Shown: in pieces, positions 42,141-50,857 of the stretch
Layout: every line of letters begins with the position of its first letter
Numbering within the stretch: position 1 is the stretch's first letter
DNA from: Fervidifonticultor_A tertius
GTDB lineage: Bacteria > Sysuimicrobiota > Sysuimicrobiia > Sysuimicrobiales > Humicultoraceae
Length of the DNA stretch: 64,000 bases
Assembly (NCBI GenBank): GCA_031459235.1
Contig: JAVKIY010000005.1
Coordinates: 1-64,000, forward strand
Reading direction: 5' to 3'
The notes under the pieces: model-generated
Database searches by the model: none
What the model was told of the DNA's origin: nothing
What the model saw: only the letters and a program-made list of their open reading frames with translations
Position numbers and translations under genes: made by a program

Positions 42141-42432
42141 GCCGCGCAGGCGCCCCTCTTCCTCGACCTCCAGCACCATCTCGATCTCGACCGCGATGTT
42201 CTGCGGTAGCGAGCCCGTCCCCACCGCCGAGCGCGCGTGCCGCCCGCCTCCCCGTAGAGCGCGACCAGCAGGTCCGCGGCGCCGTTGATCACCTGCGGCT
42301 GCTGCGCGAACTCGGGGTGCAGTGCACCATGCCGAGGAGCTTGACGACGCGCCGGACCCGGTCCAGGTCGCCGATCGCCTCCTTCACCGAGGCCAGGCAG
42401 TTGAGTGTTCCCACCATCCTCTCGGTCTCGCC
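42141..42432 (-). pseudogene. RidA/YjgF-family (UK114) pseudogene, N-terminally truncated with two frameshifts
   Basis: Read on the minus strand the region gives pieces of a RidA-family protein: GTLNCLASVKEAIGDLDRV then VVKLLGMVHCTP in one frame, EFAQQPQVINGAADLLVALY in a second, and SAVGTGSLPQNIAVEIEMVL in a third. One base appears lost near 42314 and another near 42242. About the first 60 residues of the usual 150 are missing; upstream of 42432 the frame hits a TGA. RidA enzymes hydrolyse reactive enamines/imines and often accompany pyrimidine or amidohydrolase operons, as here. The rest of the 417-bp gap (42433-42556) holds only the next gene's ribosome site. Assembly errors could mimic the frameshifts but not the missing start. 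Confidence 0.75.
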
Positions 42433-42556
42433 CCGGGGGCGGCCTCTTCCCCATCAGGCCCACCGGGGGTAATCTCTTGCCCAGATGGGCCGTTGCTACG
42501 CTGGTGCCTCCGCGACGCCACGGAGCCTCGCCGCATCGAGGAAGGAGTGGCCTGAC

Positions 42557-43330
42557 ATGCATGCGATCCGTCCAGCCCTGGCCGCGGCGCGCCGCGCCGC
42601 CGGCCCGCTCGTTCTGGCGCTCGCCGCTGCCCTGGCGGGCGCCGCGGCGCCACCGCTGACGGGCGCCCAGTCCACCACCACCCCCGTCAGCATCGTCGGC
42701 AAGCTGCGCGAGCTGAACCAGGCCGCGGTCGAGATCCGCCACATCGCGTTCACCCCGTCGGTCGGCGCGGTCATCCTGCACGGCCGGAACGACGCGACCT
42801 GGATCCGCGTGCCCACGAGCACCGGCGACAAGCTGCGCGAGCTCATCAATGCGGGATCGCTGATCCGCTACGTCGCTTTCGCCCCGGACGGCGGGTGGGT
42901 GATCTTGCACGGCACGAACGAGGCCACCTGGAACGGCATCCCCACAGCCCTCGCTGACAAGATCCGCGAGCTCTACGGCGCCGGCAACCAGATGAAGGCC
43001 GTGGCCTTCACCCCCTCCGGCGGCTGGATCATCCTGCACGGCGGCAACGGCGCCAACTGGAGCACGGTGCCGCAGACCGCGGTGGACAAACTGCGCGAAC
43101 TCAACCAGGCGGGCGAGACCTTCCGGGGCATCGCCTTCTCCGCCGGCGGCTGGGTCCTGCTCCACGGCGCCAACGAGGCCACCTGGAACGGCATCCCGCA
43201 GGGGACCGCCGATAAGATCCGCGAGCTCTACGCCGCCGGCAACCAGATGAAGCAGATCGCCTTCACCTCGGCGGGCGGCTGGATCATCCTGCACGGCACG
43301 AACGCCGCCGTGTGGAGCAACGTGCCCTAG
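42557..43330 (+). CDS. Secreted protein built of five tandem 'GGWxILHG' repeats, function unknown
   Basis: 257 residues, ATG at 42557 with AAGGAG 10 bp upstream. A long Ala-rich hydrophobic leader (about 15-42) ends near LTGAQS and acts as signal peptide. From about 50 to the end there are five repeats of about 42 residues. Each has a helix-like KxRELxxAG segment, a strand xIAFxPxGGW, then xILHGxNxATW and a short xxIP turn. Repeats 3 and 5 are the most alike, as are 2 and 4. The pattern suggests beta-propeller-like blades or a short solenoid, with Trp and His lining a face. I know no function for it. It overlaps the convergent DUF1116 gene by 4 bp. Confidence 0.8.
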   Translation: MHAIRPALAAARRAAGPLVLALAAALAGAAAPPLTGAQSTTTPVSIVGKLRELNQAAVEIRHIAFTPSVGAVILHGRNDATWIRVPTSTGDKLRELINAGSLIRYVAFAPDGGWVILHGTNEATWNGIPTALADKIRELYGAGNQMKAVAFTPSGGWIILHGGNGANWSTVPQTAVDKLRELNQAGETFRGIAFSAGGWVLLHGANEATWNGIPQGTADKIRELYAAGNQMKQIAFTSAGGWIILHGTNAAVWSNVP

Positions 43331-44568
43331 CGGCCCAGCGCCTCCGCCATCGCCTCGACGGCCTGCTCAAAGCAGGCCATCGGCGGCCGCACGAGCCCGG
43401 CGCCGATCTGGCCGACGCCCGGGCGGTGGTGCGCGATCCCGGTGTTGACCCGCGGGGTGAGGCCGGTGCGCACGACCTTGCGGATATCGATGCCCGTGGG
43501 CGTGCCCCGGAAGTCGAGCGGCGGCAGCCCGAAGGCCGGGTTCTCGCCGACCGTAATCTCGTACATCTCGAGCGTGGCGGCGACGGCCTCGGCGGGCGTG
43601 CCCCCGACGAACTTGACAATCGCCGGGGCGGCCGCCATGGCGAAGGCGCCGATGCCGGCGGTCTCCGTGATGGTGGAATCGCCGATGTCCGGGTTGGCGT
43701 CGGCGGCGGAGAATCCCGGGAAGTAGAGGCCGACCGGGACCTCGGCGGGCGCGACGAACCAGCGGTCGCCTAGCCCGCTGACGCGGATGCCGAAGTCCGT
43801 GCCGTTGCGCGCCATGCAGGTCACGACCGTACTTCCGGCCACCCCGTGGGCCGCGTCCATGGTGACCTTGCAGGCGGCCATGACCGGGTTCAGCACCGCC
43901 AGGTCGTTGTCGGCGAAGTAGCGCAGCACCGCCTCGAGCGCCTCGGCTGGTAGCCCGACGCGCGCCAGGTGCGGCGCGAGCAGCCGGCCGAAGAGCGCCG
44001 AGCCGGCGCGGTTGCGGTTGTGTCCTTCGTCGCCCATCGTGAGCTGCTGGGCGATGAGGCTCTTGAGGTCGAGCCCGCCCATGCGCGCCAGGGCGTCAGC
44101 GACCGCGGGGCCCAGCACGTCGTTCATCCAGCGCAGCCGCGCGAGTACGTCGCCGGCGTAGGCGCCGTAGCGGAGCACCTTGCCGTAGCCCTCGTTCAGG
44201 TTGGAGTAGGCCCGCGCGCCCGACCCCCGGTCCTCCACAACGTACACCTGCATCGAGGCCGTGGTCACGCCGGCCATGGGTCCCACGGCGGCGTGGTGGT
44301 GGCAGGGTGCGAGCCGCACGTCGCCGCGCTCCACCAGGGCGACAGCCTCGGCCTCGGTCGCCGCGAGCCCCTCGAAGAGCAGTCCGCCGATCACCGCCCC
44401 GCGCAGCGGCCCGGACGCGCGGTCCCACGTCACCGGTGGCCCGGCGTGGAGGATGAGGTCGGGCCGCATGCCCGGAATGACGTCCCGGGCGGGCGCGACG
44501 CCGACGAGCGCGGGCTGCGCGCCCAGAATGCGGTCGAGGGCGATCTGGTTGGCGGCGTTGATGTCCAT
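43327..44568 (-). CDS. DUF1116 protein (AllG/YlbE-like, putative oxamate carbamoyltransferase subunit)
   Basis: 413 residues. APCHHHAAVGPMAGVTTASM (about 88-107), SNLNEGYGKVLRYGA and MGDEGHNRNRAG are conserved blocks of the DUF1116 family. E. coli YlbE/AllG of this family forms oxamate carbamoyltransferase with FdrA/AllF and AllH, producing carbamoyl phosphate during anaerobic allantoin use. Its ATG directly follows the stop of the FdrA gene with no gap. The DUF2877 (AllH-like) gene at 32085 could supply the third subunit. No carbamate kinase gene is near, so the fate of carbamoyl phosphate is unknown. Confidence 0.85.
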   Translation of the reverse strand: MDINAANQIALDRILGAQPALVGVAPARDVIPGMRPDLILHAGPPVTWDRASGPLRGAVIGGLLFEGLAATEAEAVALVERGDVRLAPCHHHAAVGPMAGVTTASMQVYVVEDRGSGARAYSNLNEGYGKVLRYGAYAGDVLARLRWMNDVLGPAVADALARMGGLDLKSLIAQQLTMGDEGHNRNRAGSALFGRLLAPHLARVGLPAEALEAVLRYFADNDLAVLNPVMAACKVTMDAAHGVAGSTVVTCMARNGTDFGIRVSGLGDRWFVAPAEVPVGLYFPGFSAADANPDIGDSTITETAGIGAFAMAAAPAIVKFVGGTPAEAVAATLEMYEITVGENPAFGLPPLDFRGTPTGIDIRKVVRTGLTPRVNTGIAHHRPGVGQIGAGLVRPPMACFEQAVEAMAEALGR

Positions 44569-46335
44569 CTATGCCTCCAGCCGGTCCAGCAGGTCCATCA
44601 GGTGCGGCTTGCCGCCCGCGGGCGGCCGCCAGTCCACCGCGACCACCGGCACCCCTTGGGTCTGCAGGCTCTCCGTGAACAGGTCCAGCCCGACAGAGAT
44701 CACCGCGGGGCGCCCGGCCAGCAGGCTGGCGATCGGCCCGACCTCGGGCCACGGCGGTGGAACGGCTGCCGGCGCGACGCGCGACGGCGTCCACGCCGCG
44801 CGGGGGGCGCCGCGGCCCTCCAGCACGAGCCCGGCGAGCCGCGCGGCGCGCGCGTTGCTGTCCTCGACCAGCATGCCGGCCTCGGCCAGAACCTCGCGCT
44901 GCGCCGCGGCGTCCTGGGGATCCTCGTCGGTGCCGCACACCGAGCCCACGACCACCAAGTAGCGGCCGGCCCGGCGGGCCGCCTCGCGCACCTCGCGTAG
45001 CACGGGGGCGAGCGCGGTCGCCGGATCGGGGTGCGCGCCGTAGCCCAGCACAACGTCGAGGTCGATGACCGCGGTCTCGGGATCGGCCGCCTCCTGCCGC
45101 AGGCGTTGCAGGCGCAGGGTCGGGTCGAGCATCGGGTGCAGGCGACCCTGGGTGAACTCGTCCCCGCCCATGTCCACCACCGCGTGCCCGCGGCTGCGGG
45201 TCACCGGGTCGAGGACGTCCTCGGGCACCAGGGGCGCATTGGAGTAGATCGGGCCGATGTGCGGTCGAAGCAGGACCAGCGTCTCGTAGCACAGCGTGCC
45301 ACCGGAGAACAGGCCTCGCAGGTAGCGCGCACCCGCGTGCAGGCGCGCGGCCTCCTGGGCCGGCAGGCCGCGCAGCGCCGGGGGACCCGGATCACCGCCG
45401 CCCACGAGCCGCACAGCCTGACGCGCCGCGTCCTCCAGGCTGACTGCAGCGTGAACGTTGCCGCCGGCGGCGACCTGCGCGCCCAGAAACGCCACGACGA
45501 CGGGCTTGCCGCATGCCGCCGCGGCGGCCAGCACCGTCGCCGCGACCGCCGGCGCCGGCGGCTTGCTGACCAGCACGATGACCGCGGTCGCCGGGTCCAG
45601 GGCGAGCGCCCGCAGCCCCTGGAGCATCGTCACACCGCCCACCGCCTCGGAGAGGTCGCGGCTCCCGGTGCCGATGGCGTGGGTGATGCCGGCGCCGAAC
45701 CGGTGGATGAGGGACGTGACTTCCTGGAGCCCGGTGCCGGCCGCGCCGACGAGCCCGATGCGGCCGGCGCGCACGCGGTTGGCGAACCCGAGCGCGGCGC
45801 CCGCGATGATCGCGGTGCCGCAGTCCGGGCCCATCAACAGCAGGCCCGCGGCGCGGCTGCGGGCCTTGAGCTCGATCTCGTGCTCGAGCGGGACGTTGTC
45901 GGAAAACAGCAGGACGTGCAGCCCTTCGTCGAGGGCCTCGGCGGCGACCGCCCGCGCGAACCGGCCGGGGACCGAGACGAGTGCGAGCCGCGCCTGTGGG
46001 AGCTGCCGGCGCGCCGCAGCGATGGTCTTCGGCCGGTAGGCGCCGCCCCCGGCGGTCTCGCGCCGCCGCACCAGCGCCTCCTGCGCGCGAGCCACCGCGG
46101 CCTCGGCCTGCTGGAGGGTCGCGGCGCGCGCGGCCACAACCAGATCGTCGGGGCCTGCGCGGTCCAGGTCGGGAAAGGCCAGCCCACCCTCGCGCAGGAG
46201 CGCCTTGTTGGCCTCGGTCGCCATGACGACGCCGGCCTCCTCGACGCCGGGCAACTCGCGCGCCTCGCGCTGCGCGAGCATCAGGGCCACGGAGTCGAAG
46301 TAGGCGCTGCGGCGGACGATCCCGACGACGGGCAC
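44569..46335 (-). CDS. fdrA: FdrA family protein (AllF-like, acyl-CoA synthetase-type fold)
   Basis: 588 residues from GTG at 46335 behind GGGGGGAG. The N-terminal domain begins GIVRRSAYFDSVALML, and LLMGPDCGTAIIAGAALGFA with GRIGLVGAAGTGLQEVTSLI (about 165-215) are the succinyl-CoA-synthetase-like nucleotide or CoA-binding blocks of FdrA. AIGTGSRDLSEAVGG contains the loop before the position of the ligase histidine in related synthetases. FdrA is a subunit of oxamate carbamoyltransferase. The DUF1116 gene follows without a gap. CtpA lies 36 bp upstream on the same strand and may be co-transcribed. Confidence 0.87.
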   Translation of the reverse strand: MPVVGIVRRSAYFDSVALMLAQREARELPGVEEAGVVMATEANKALLREGGLAFPDLDRAGPDDLVVAARAATLQQAEAAVARAQEALVRRRETAGGGAYRPKTIAAARRQLPQARLALVSVPGRFARAVAAEALDEGLHVLLFSDNVPLEHEIELKARSRAAGLLLMGPDCGTAIIAGAALGFANRVRAGRIGLVGAAGTGLQEVTSLIHRFGAGITHAIGTGSRDLSEAVGGVTMLQGLRALALDPATAVIVLVSKPPAPAVAATVLAAAAACGKPVVVAFLGAQVAAGGNVHAAVSLEDAARQAVRLVGGGDPGPPALRGLPAQEAARLHAGARYLRGLFSGGTLCYETLVLLRPHIGPIYSNAPLVPEDVLDPVTRSRGHAVVDMGGDEFTQGRLHPMLDPTLRLQRLRQEAADPETAVIDLDVVLGYGAHPDPATALAPVLREVREAARRAGRYLVVVGSVCGTDEDPQDAAAQREVLAEAGMLVEDSNARAARLAGLVLEGRGAPRAAWTPSRVAPAAVPPPWPEVGPIASLLAGRPAVISVGLDLFTESLQTQGVPVVAVDWRPPAGGKPHLMDLLDRLEA

Positions 46336-46371
46336 GCGTGGGCTCCCCCCGAGGCCGCGCCCCGGCCGCGG

Positions 46372-47697
46372 CTAGGGCGTGCCGGTGGACGGCAGCGCCT
46401 GCGCGGTCTGTGTGAGCATCGCCACGGCGCGATTGAGCGGCGCGTCGTCCGGGCTGCCGATCGGCCCGGTGAAGGACACCTCGATGTCCGGGGGCAGCCC
46501 GCGGCCCTCGATGTCGCGGCCGGCGGGCGTGACATACCGGGACACGGTCACGCGCATGCCGCTGCCGTCGCGCAGGCGGTAGACCGCCTGAACCGTGGCC
46601 TTGCCATACGTGCGTGTCCCGATAAGTTTGACACCCGCGTCCTGGAGCGCGCCGGCCACGACCTCCGAGGCGCTGGCGCTCCCCCGGTCCACGAGCACGA
46701 CGAGCGGGCCGGTGTACCGCGGCGCGCGCGGCCGCACCACATAGGCGGTGGACTGGCCCCGACCGCTCTCCAGCGTGACCACGACCCCGGCCTCCAGGAA
46801 GTGGCTCGCGATGTTGACCGCCGCCTCGAGCAGGCCGCCCGGGTTGCCGCGCATGTCGAGCACGATGCCCCGCGCGCCCTGCTCAAGCAGCGCCCGCAGG
46901 CCCTCGGCCACCAGCGCGTCCGAGCCCTGCGTGAACTGGGCCAGCCGAAGATAGCCGACCCCGGAGCCCAGGATGCGGGTGGTCACGACGCGTGGCGAGA
47001 TCCGACGGCGCTCGATTGTCAGGGTGACGGGCTCAACCTGGCCGTTGCGCTGGAGCCGGAGGGTGACCGTCGTGCCCTCGGCCCCCCGAATCATCTGACT
47101 GACCTCTTCCAGCGAGCGCCCCGCGGTCGGCACCCCGTCCACCGCCAGGATGACGTCGCCCCCCCGCACGCCCGCCTCGCCCGCGGGTGAGTTCTCGAGC
47201 ACGTCGGTGATCACCGGCTGGCCGGCGCGATCCTCGATGACGATGCCGATGCCGACGAACTCCTCGCGGCCGATGCGGCGGTTGAACTGCGCGAACGCCT
47301 CGGGCGTATAGAACGCGCTGTTGGGATCGCGAAGCGCCGCCACCATGCCGGCGATCGCGGCGTGGGCGGCCTGGGCCGGCCGGCGCGACAGCGCGCGGGT
47401 GGCCTCGATGCGATGCAGCACCTGATCGACGTCGGTGCGCTCGTCGCCGGTCAGCGTCAACGCGCCCAGCGACGCCGGGGCCTGGCCCTCTTCGCGGAGG
47501 AACTGCCGCAGCCCGGCATCGGCGCCCTGGAGGAGCGTCTCGACCGGCGGGCGGGCGAGCGCCTCGTCCCGGAGGACGCGGTACGCCTCGACGAAGACCA
47601 GCGCGCCGACATCCGTGGACTGCGCGGCGGCGGCGGGCGCGAGCAGCCCCACGATGAGGACGAGCGTAACGAGCAGGTGCGTCAATCGCGTGCGCAT
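46372..47697 (-). CDS. C-terminal processing (S41, CtpA-type) periplasmic protease with PDZ domain
   Basis: 441 residues, ATG at 47697 with GGAGG 6 bp upstream. A signal peptide ends near APAAAAQ (about 27). A PDZ domain spans about 145-225 (VITDVLENSPAGEAGVRGGD, AVDGVPTAG). The S41 domain has GSASASE with catalytic Ser342 and TYGKATVQ with Lys366, spaced as in tail-specific proteases, plus LDMRGNPGGLL. These enzymes trim C-termini of envelope proteins or control cell wall hydrolases. It follows TolC by 125 bp on the same strand. Confidence 0.9.
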   Translation of the reverse strand: MRTRLTHLLVTLVLIVGLLAPAAAAQSTDVGALVFVEAYRVLRDEALARPPVETLLQGADAGLRQFLREEGQAPASLGALTLTGDERTDVDQVLHRIEATRALSRRPAQAAHAAIAGMVAALRDPNSAFYTPEAFAQFNRRIGREEFVGIGIVIEDRAGQPVITDVLENSPAGEAGVRGGDVILAVDGVPTAGRSLEEVSQMIRGAEGTTVTLRLQRNGQVEPVTLTIERRRISPRVVTTRILGSGVGYLRLAQFTQGSDALVAEGLRALLEQGARGIVLDMRGNPGGLLEAAVNIASHFLEAGVVVTLESGRGQSTAYVVRPRAPRYTGPLVVLVDRGSASASEVVAGALQDAGVKLIGTRTYGKATVQAVYRLRDGSGMRVTVSRYVTPAGRDIEGRGLPPDIEVSFTGPIGSPDDAPLNRAVAMLTQTAQALPSTGTP

Positions 47698-47822
47698 GTC
47701 CGGCCTCCGACCCGGGCGTTCAGCGTCAGGTTCGTCGCCGCGACCCGAACCGCCTGCCGGGCGTCGAACCGCCGTGGCCTTCCCATACCCTACCATCGGC
47801 CCCTTCAGGCCGCTTTCCGGCT

Positions 47823-49091
47823 TCAGATGGCGCCGTCCACCACGGAGCGACCGAGCGCATAGCGGAGCGCGATCACCCCTGCCACCTCATCGAACTCGGC
47901 CGAGGCCAACGTGACCTCCGCCGCCACCAGGGCGGTCTGCGCGTCCACCACCTCGAGGATTGACCCGGCGCCGGCGGCGTAGCGGCCCTGCGCGAGCCGC
48001 AGGGACTCCTGCGCGAACGCGAGACCGGCTCGGGCGCTGGCGATGCGGGCGCGCGCGTTGCCGACGGCAAGCAGCGCGGCCACGGCCTGCTGCTGCGCGG
48101 TCAACCGCGCCGCGGCCAGCCGCGCCCTCGCCGCGGCGACGGCCGCGGAGGCCGCCTCGACCTGCGCCTGCACCCGGCCGGCATCCGCCAGCGGCAGGCT
48201 GACCGTCCCGCCAACCGTGTAGGTCGTGTTGGTGCTCGGGGTGATGCCCTGGGAGACGCTGCCGCTCAGGCTCACGCGGAGCCCGTTGCCCGCCTGGGCG
48301 AGGGCCAGCCCCGCCTCCGCCGCCTCCAGGTCGGCCTGCGCACGGCGCACGTCCGGCCGCTGCTCGACGAGCTCCGCCAGCGCGGCGGCGCTCACGGTCA
48401 CCAGCGGGACGGCGGGCGCCGCGGCCACCGCGATCGGCGCGAGCGGCGGGCTGCCCAGGGCGGCGTTGAGCTGCGCGCGGCTCTGATCGGCCGCGTTCCG
48501 CGCCGCGATGAGCTCACCCTCGGCCGCCGTCAGGGTCGCCTGCGCGCGCACGACGTCGGCCCGGGGCACCACGCCCGCGGCGAACTGCCCCTCCGCCAGG
48601 CGCAGCAACTCGCGGTTCTGCACGACTGCCTGTTCGCGCTGCACTACGGCCCGCTCGGCCCGGAGCACCGCGACGTAGGCCAGGGCCGCGGTCTGGGCGA
48701 CGTCCTGGCGGGCGGCGTCCAGGGCGAGCCGCGCCGCGCGCAGGTTCGCCTCGGCCTGGCGCACTGCGAGCGCGGTCTGGTTGCTGTCGTAGACCACGTA
48801 GGACGCGGCGACACCGATGCTGCTCGAGAACCCGGCGGAGGTCGCGGTCCCGCCAGCCTGGGAGGCACCGCCCGAGGCCGAGACCGTCGGTCCCCGGCCG
48901 GCGCGGGCCAGGGCCACGCTGGCCTCGGCCGAACGCACGACCTGGCTCGCGGCGAGGACCGCAGGATTGCGGTCGACCGCCGCGGCCACCACGTCGGCGA
49001 GGCTCATCGGCCGTGGCACCTGCGCGGCCGCCGGGGTCCCGCCGGCGGTGGCGCCCAGCAGCATGAGGACGAACAGCGCACACGTGCGCAT
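47823..49091 (-). CDS. TolC-family outer membrane efflux protein
   Basis: 422 residues, ATG at 49091 behind AGGAGG. A signal peptide ends near PAAAQ (about 24). The mature protein starts with MSLADVVAAAVDRNPAVLAA and has two internally similar, Ala-rich coiled-coil halves (about 30-225 and 240-420), the OEP repeat layout. It would form the trimeric tunnel that joins the MacA/MacB-type pump encoded upstream in the same direction. Its presence is one of the main signs of an outer membrane in this organism. Confidence 0.87.
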   Translation of the reverse strand: MRTCALFVLMLLGATAGGTPAAAQVPRPMSLADVVAAAVDRNPAVLAASQVVRSAEASVALARAGRGPTVSASGGASQAGGTATSAGFSSSIGVAASYVVYDSNQTALAVRQAEANLRAARLALDAARQDVAQTAALAYVAVLRAERAVVQREQAVVQNRELLRLAEGQFAAGVVPRADVVRAQATLTAAEGELIAARNAADQSRAQLNAALGSPPLAPIAVAAAPAVPLVTVSAAALAELVEQRPDVRRAQADLEAAEAGLALAQAGNGLRVSLSGSVSQGITPSTNTTYTVGGTVSLPLADAGRVQAQVEAASAAVAAARARLAAARLTAQQQAVAALLAVGNARARIASARAGLAFAQESLRLAQGRYAAGAGSILEVVDAQTALVAAEVTLASAEFDEVAGVIALRYALGRSVVDGAI

Positions 49092-49123
49092 GCGGAGCCT
49101 CCTGACGCCTCGTCCGGGGAGTG

Positions 49124-49624
49124 CTACTGCATTCGCTGCTCGAGCGACCGGATCATGCCGTCGAACAGGCGCGCCCGCAGTTGGGCCCGCCGCTCCTCGG
49201 ACGCGGCGGCCTGCCCACCGGGCCCGAGCGGCGAGAAGCCAAACGGCCTGGGCCCCGGCGGGCGGACGCCGTCTGTGGCCTCGGCGCGCTCGCGGAACCG
49301 CCGGCGTGCCTCACGCAGCGCCTCGACCTGTTCCGGGGTGAGCGCCGCGCGGATCGACCGCGCGAGTGACGCGGCCGCGCGCACGTCGCCGGCCGGGACG
49401 TCGCGTAGCGCCCGCAGGAGCGGCAGGATGGTCGCGATCTGCTCCCTCGTCAGCCTGGTCTGTGGCCTCGACTCCAGCACCCGCAGCGCGACCAGCGTCG
49501 CCATCGCGGGGTCGCGCCGCCCGCCGGCCTCGGCGGGGGGCCGCTGCTGCGTGTAGTACCAGGCGGCGCCCGCCGCGACGACCACGGCCGCCGCGCCTGC
49601 CACTGCCAGCCACCTGCGCGTCAT
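49124..49624 (-). CDS. Membrane-anchored small protein, Spy/CpxP-like helical region, function unknown
   Basis: 166 residues, ATG at 49624. One N-terminal membrane segment (about 5-23) anchors a soluble part predicted to be helical. TRLTREQIATILPLLRAL and IRAALTPEQVEALREARRRF look like the LTxEQ helices of Spy/CpxP-like periplasmic sensors or chaperones. A proline/glycine-rich linker follows, and the last 35 residues are helical again. It sits between the pump permease (21 bp) and TolC (32 bp), so a role in assembling or monitoring the efflux complex is plausible but unproven. Confidence 0.72.
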   Translation of the reverse strand: MTRRWLAVAGAAAVVVAAGAAWYYTQQRPPAEAGGRRDPAMATLVALRVLESRPQTRLTREQIATILPLLRALRDVPAGDVRAAASLARSIRAALTPEQVEALREARRRFRERAEATDGVRPPGPRPFGFSPLGPGGQAAASEERRAQLRARLFDGMIRSLEQRMQ

Positions 49625-49645
49625 CGTCTCCTCCGCTCCACGGCG

Positions 49646-50857
49646 CTACTCGTGTCGCAGCGCCTCGATGGGGTCGAGCCGGGCCGCGCGCTGCGCCGGG
49701 TAGAGGCCGAAGAAGAGGCCCACCGCCAGCGCGAACGAGAACGCCAGCGCGACCGCTGACGGCGCGAGCAGCGTCGCCCAGCCCGCGAACTGCGCGATCA
49801 GGCGCGTGGCGAGCACTCCGAGCCCGATCCCGAGGATCCCGCCGCCGGCGCTCAGCGCGACCGCTTCCACCAGGAACTGCATCAGGATGTCGCGCCGGCG
49901 CGCGCCCACGGCCTTGCGGATGCCGATCTCCCGGGTGCGCTCGGTCACCGACACCAGCATGATATTCATGATACCGATGCCGCCAACGACCAGCGACACC
50001 GCGGCGATCCCCCCCAGGAGCACGGTCATCGTCTGCGCGACCCCTGTCAGTGTCTGGAGGACGTCGGCCTGGCTGCGGATGGTGAAGTCGTCGGCCTGCC
50101 CCGGCGCCAGCCGGTGGCGGGTACGCATCAGCGCGGTCAGGGCCTCTTCCGCGTCGGGCATCTGCGCCTCCGAGGCCACCTGAACCTGGATCGAGCTGAC
50201 CGAGCGCGTGCCAAACAGCCGGCGCTGCGCCGTGGTGATCGGCACGAGCACGACGTCGTCCCGGTCGAAGAACGCGGTGGCGCCCTTGGACTCGAGCACC
50301 CCGACGACCGTAAAGGTCACCCCGCGGATCTTCACCTGGGCGCCCACGGGGTCGACCTCGCCGAACAGGCGCGCGGCCACGGTCTGGCCGAGCAGCGCGA
50401 CACGGGCGCGGGCGCGCAGCTCGTCGTCGGTGAAGTAGCTGCCACGGACGGTCCGGAAGTTGCGGACGGTCTCGTACTCCGGGGTCACCCCCAGGACGCG
50501 CGTGAAGGTGTTCTCGGCACGGTAGACGACCTGGGCCTGCCGCTGCAGCTCGGCGCTCACGCCGGTGACGCCCGGCACCTCGGCGCGGATCGCCTCGGCG
50601 TCCTCCAGGGTGAGCGACTGCGCGGGCTCGGCGCGGGCCACCCCGCCCACCGACGGCGTGCCCGCGAAGACCGTCAGCAGGTTGCTGCCGAGCGCCTGCA
50701 CCTGCTCGGTGGTCGCCTGGCGCGCGCCCTGGCCGATCGCCACCATGGTGACGACCGACGCGACGCCGATGATGACCCCGAGCGCGGTGAGCAGCGACCG
50801 GAGCGGGTTAGCCCACATCGCTCGGACCGCCACGCGGGCGCTCGCGAGCAGGGTCAC
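49646..50857 (-). CDS. MacB-type ABC transporter permease
   Basis: 403 residues from GTG at 50857. One N-terminal membrane helix (about 18-42, ALGVIIGVASVVTMVAIGQG), a large periplasmic domain (about 45-270) and three C-terminal helices form the FtsX/MacB fold. GIMNIMLVSVTERTREIGIR is the coupling-helix block shared by all MacB/LolC permeases. Unlike E. coli MacB the ATPase is on a separate gene, which overlaps this one by 4 bp. With the adaptor and TolC it forms a tripartite exporter for macrolides, lipids or peptides. Confidence 0.9.
   Translation of the reverse strand: MTLLASARVAVRAMWANPLRSLLTALGVIIGVASVVTMVAIGQGARQATTEQVQALGSNLLTVFAGTPSVGGVARAEPAQSLTLEDAEAIRAEVPGVTGVSAELQRQAQVVYRAENTFTRVLGVTPEYETVRNFRTVRGSYFTDDELRARARVALLGQTVAARLFGEVDPVGAQVKIRGVTFTVVGVLESKGATAFFDRDDVVLVPITTAQRRLFGTRSVSSIQVQVASEAQMPDAEEALTALMRTRHRLAPGQADDFTIRSQADVLQTLTGVAQTMTVLLGGIAAVSLVVGGIGIMNIMLVSVTERTREIGIRKAVGARRRDILMQFLVEAVALSAGGGILGIGLGVLATRLIAQFAGWATLLAPSAVALAFSFALAVGLFFGLYPAQRAARLDPIEALRHE

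Noticed and set aside
42141..42432. Intact ridA gene
   Set aside because: No single frame covers the homology, an in-frame TGA precedes it and the N-terminal third is missing.
42557..43330. Kelch or WD40 assignment for the repeat protein
   Set aside because: The repeat has one GG doublet but ~42-residue units, an invariant ILHG and a helical KxRELxxAG segment not found in Kelch or WD40 blades.
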